DNA of 7,060 nt from Trueperella sp. Lineage in GTDB: Bacteria > Actinomycetota > Actinomycetes > Actinomycetales > Actinomycetaceae. How positions within the stretch are numbered: position 1 is the stretch's first letter; every line of letters starts with the position of its first letter. Where the stretch lies: positions 1 to 7,060 of the forward strand of contig JAAYGH010000064.1 of assembly GCA_012727825.1 (NCBI GenBank), in the 5' to 3' direction. The translations under genes were made by a program, and so were the position numbers. Under the pieces are notes generated by a model. That model was not told the origin of the DNA. It saw nothing but the letters and a program-made list of their open reading frames with translations, and did not search any database. This document shows positions 6,575 through 7,060 of this stretch, piece after piece.

Positions 6575-7060
6575 TAATTTTCCTCTTTTGTTGTGGCAAT
6601 TGCGAGCGATAGGTCGTCGATCATCTCGTCCGGTACACCCGCGTCCTTGAGGATGTTCACGTAGGTACGAGCTTCGTCGAGTTTGTTCGCCTCAAGTGCG
6701 GCGTTGACAAGCTCCTCGCCCACTGTGGGCGTCTGCGTTTTGGGTTGCCAGCGGCCAAGACCAAGTTGGATCGCGGCGTCGTGCTGACCTGTCTCACGAA
6801 GAAGTTTCACACCCTCGGCAAGCGCCAAACCCGATTCGTCACGATCAGCGGCCGTCTCAAGGTAGCGTCGGGCGGATTCGGAGTCGTCAGCTCCGGACAG
6901 GCGCGCGAGCTGCACAAGCGGATACCAAGCGCGAGAATCTGAGCCGATCTCCTCGCTCAGTGCATACAAAATGAGCTCCGAATCTGTTGACGTCTCGCCG
7001 GTTTCCGGTGTGACCCTGTCTCCGGTGAGCGGATCTGCTGGATTGCGGTCGGTCTCGGCA
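6574..7060 (-). CDS. Tetratricopeptide-like protein, N terminus outside window
   Basis: The C-terminal 161 residues of a larger protein. The frame remains open to the right edge with no stop, so the true start lies beyond 7060. A TTG at 6967-6969 is unlikely to be the start because coding sequence continues upstream and no good ribosome site precedes it. The visible part begins with a Pro/Thr/Glu/Asp-rich linker, then amphipathic helical pairs with tetratricopeptide-like spacing: WYPLVQLARLSG, ESARRYLETAADRDES, LALAEGVKLLRETGQHDAAIQLG, GEELVNAALEANKLDEARTY. Such repeats usually serve protein-protein contacts. I do not recognise the family and assign no function. It is the first visible gene of the minus-strand operon and joins yciO by TAATG. 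Any signal peptide or membrane helix would be in the missing part. Confidence 0.75.
   Translation of the reverse strand, partial: AETDRNPADPLTGDRVTPETGETSTDSELILYALSEEIGSDSRAWYPLVQLARLSGADDSESARRYLETAADRDESGLALAEGVKLLRETGQHDAAIQLGLGRWQPKTQTPTVGEELVNAALEANKLDEARTYVNILKDAGVPDEMIDDLSLAIATTKEEN
6581..6586 (-). promoter_or_regulatory. Ribosome binding site of the yciO-type gene
   Basis: The minus strand reads AGAGGA before the ATG at 6574, lying within the last codons of the upstream tetratricopeptide-like gene. It supports this start and translational coupling. Confidence 0.6.

Overview
The window looks like ordinary chromosomal DNA from a moderately GC-rich Gram-positive actinobacterium. The evidence is the codon preference (C or G in third positions), a GTG start with a strong AAGGAG ribosome binding site, and proteins resembling those of Actinomycetaceae-type genomes such as Trueperella, Arcanobacterium and Actinomyces. 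The genus is inferred from general resemblance, not from a marker gene. I see no rRNA, tRNA, insertion sequence, phage gene, toxin-antitoxin pair or CRISPR array.

Layout, left to right. Positions 1-182 are non-coding and lie beyond the 3' end of the first gene. They hold a short direct repeat and a nested inverted repeat. Positions 183-1547 (minus) encode a 12-helix major facilitator resembling the niacin transporter NiaP. A 77-bp divergent intergenic region (1548-1624) separates it from a two-gene operon on the plus strand (1625-3397 and 3394-5226). The two proteins are ABC half-transporters, overlapping by ATGA, whose ATP sites are degenerate in a complementary way: a heterodimeric multidrug-type exporter. 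Only 17 bp separate the end of that operon from a convergent minus-strand operon. In transcription order that operon is a tetratricopeptide-like protein (6574 to beyond 7060, N terminus off the window), a YciO-type member of the Sua5/YciO/YrdC family (5951-6574) and a HAD phosphatase (5244-5951). Each junction is a TAATG one-base overlap.

How the genes work together. The exporter genes form one functional unit. The first subunit supplies the intact ABC signature and a degenerate Walker B/switch region. The second supplies the catalytic glutamate and switch histidine but has a variant signature. Exactly one consensus ATPase site can therefore form in the dimer. The niacin-type transporter would feed NAD synthesis and is linked to the exporter only by the shared upstream region. 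The minus-strand operon looks like housekeeping genes of poorly defined role, coupled translationally.

I did not find a convincing new biological system. The points most worth checking are the structured non-coding element at 43-107, the YciO protein lacking the expected threonylcarbamoyl-AMP synthase residues, a roughly 9-residue insertion in the first exporter ATPase domain, and a long acidic central loop in the NiaP-like transporter.
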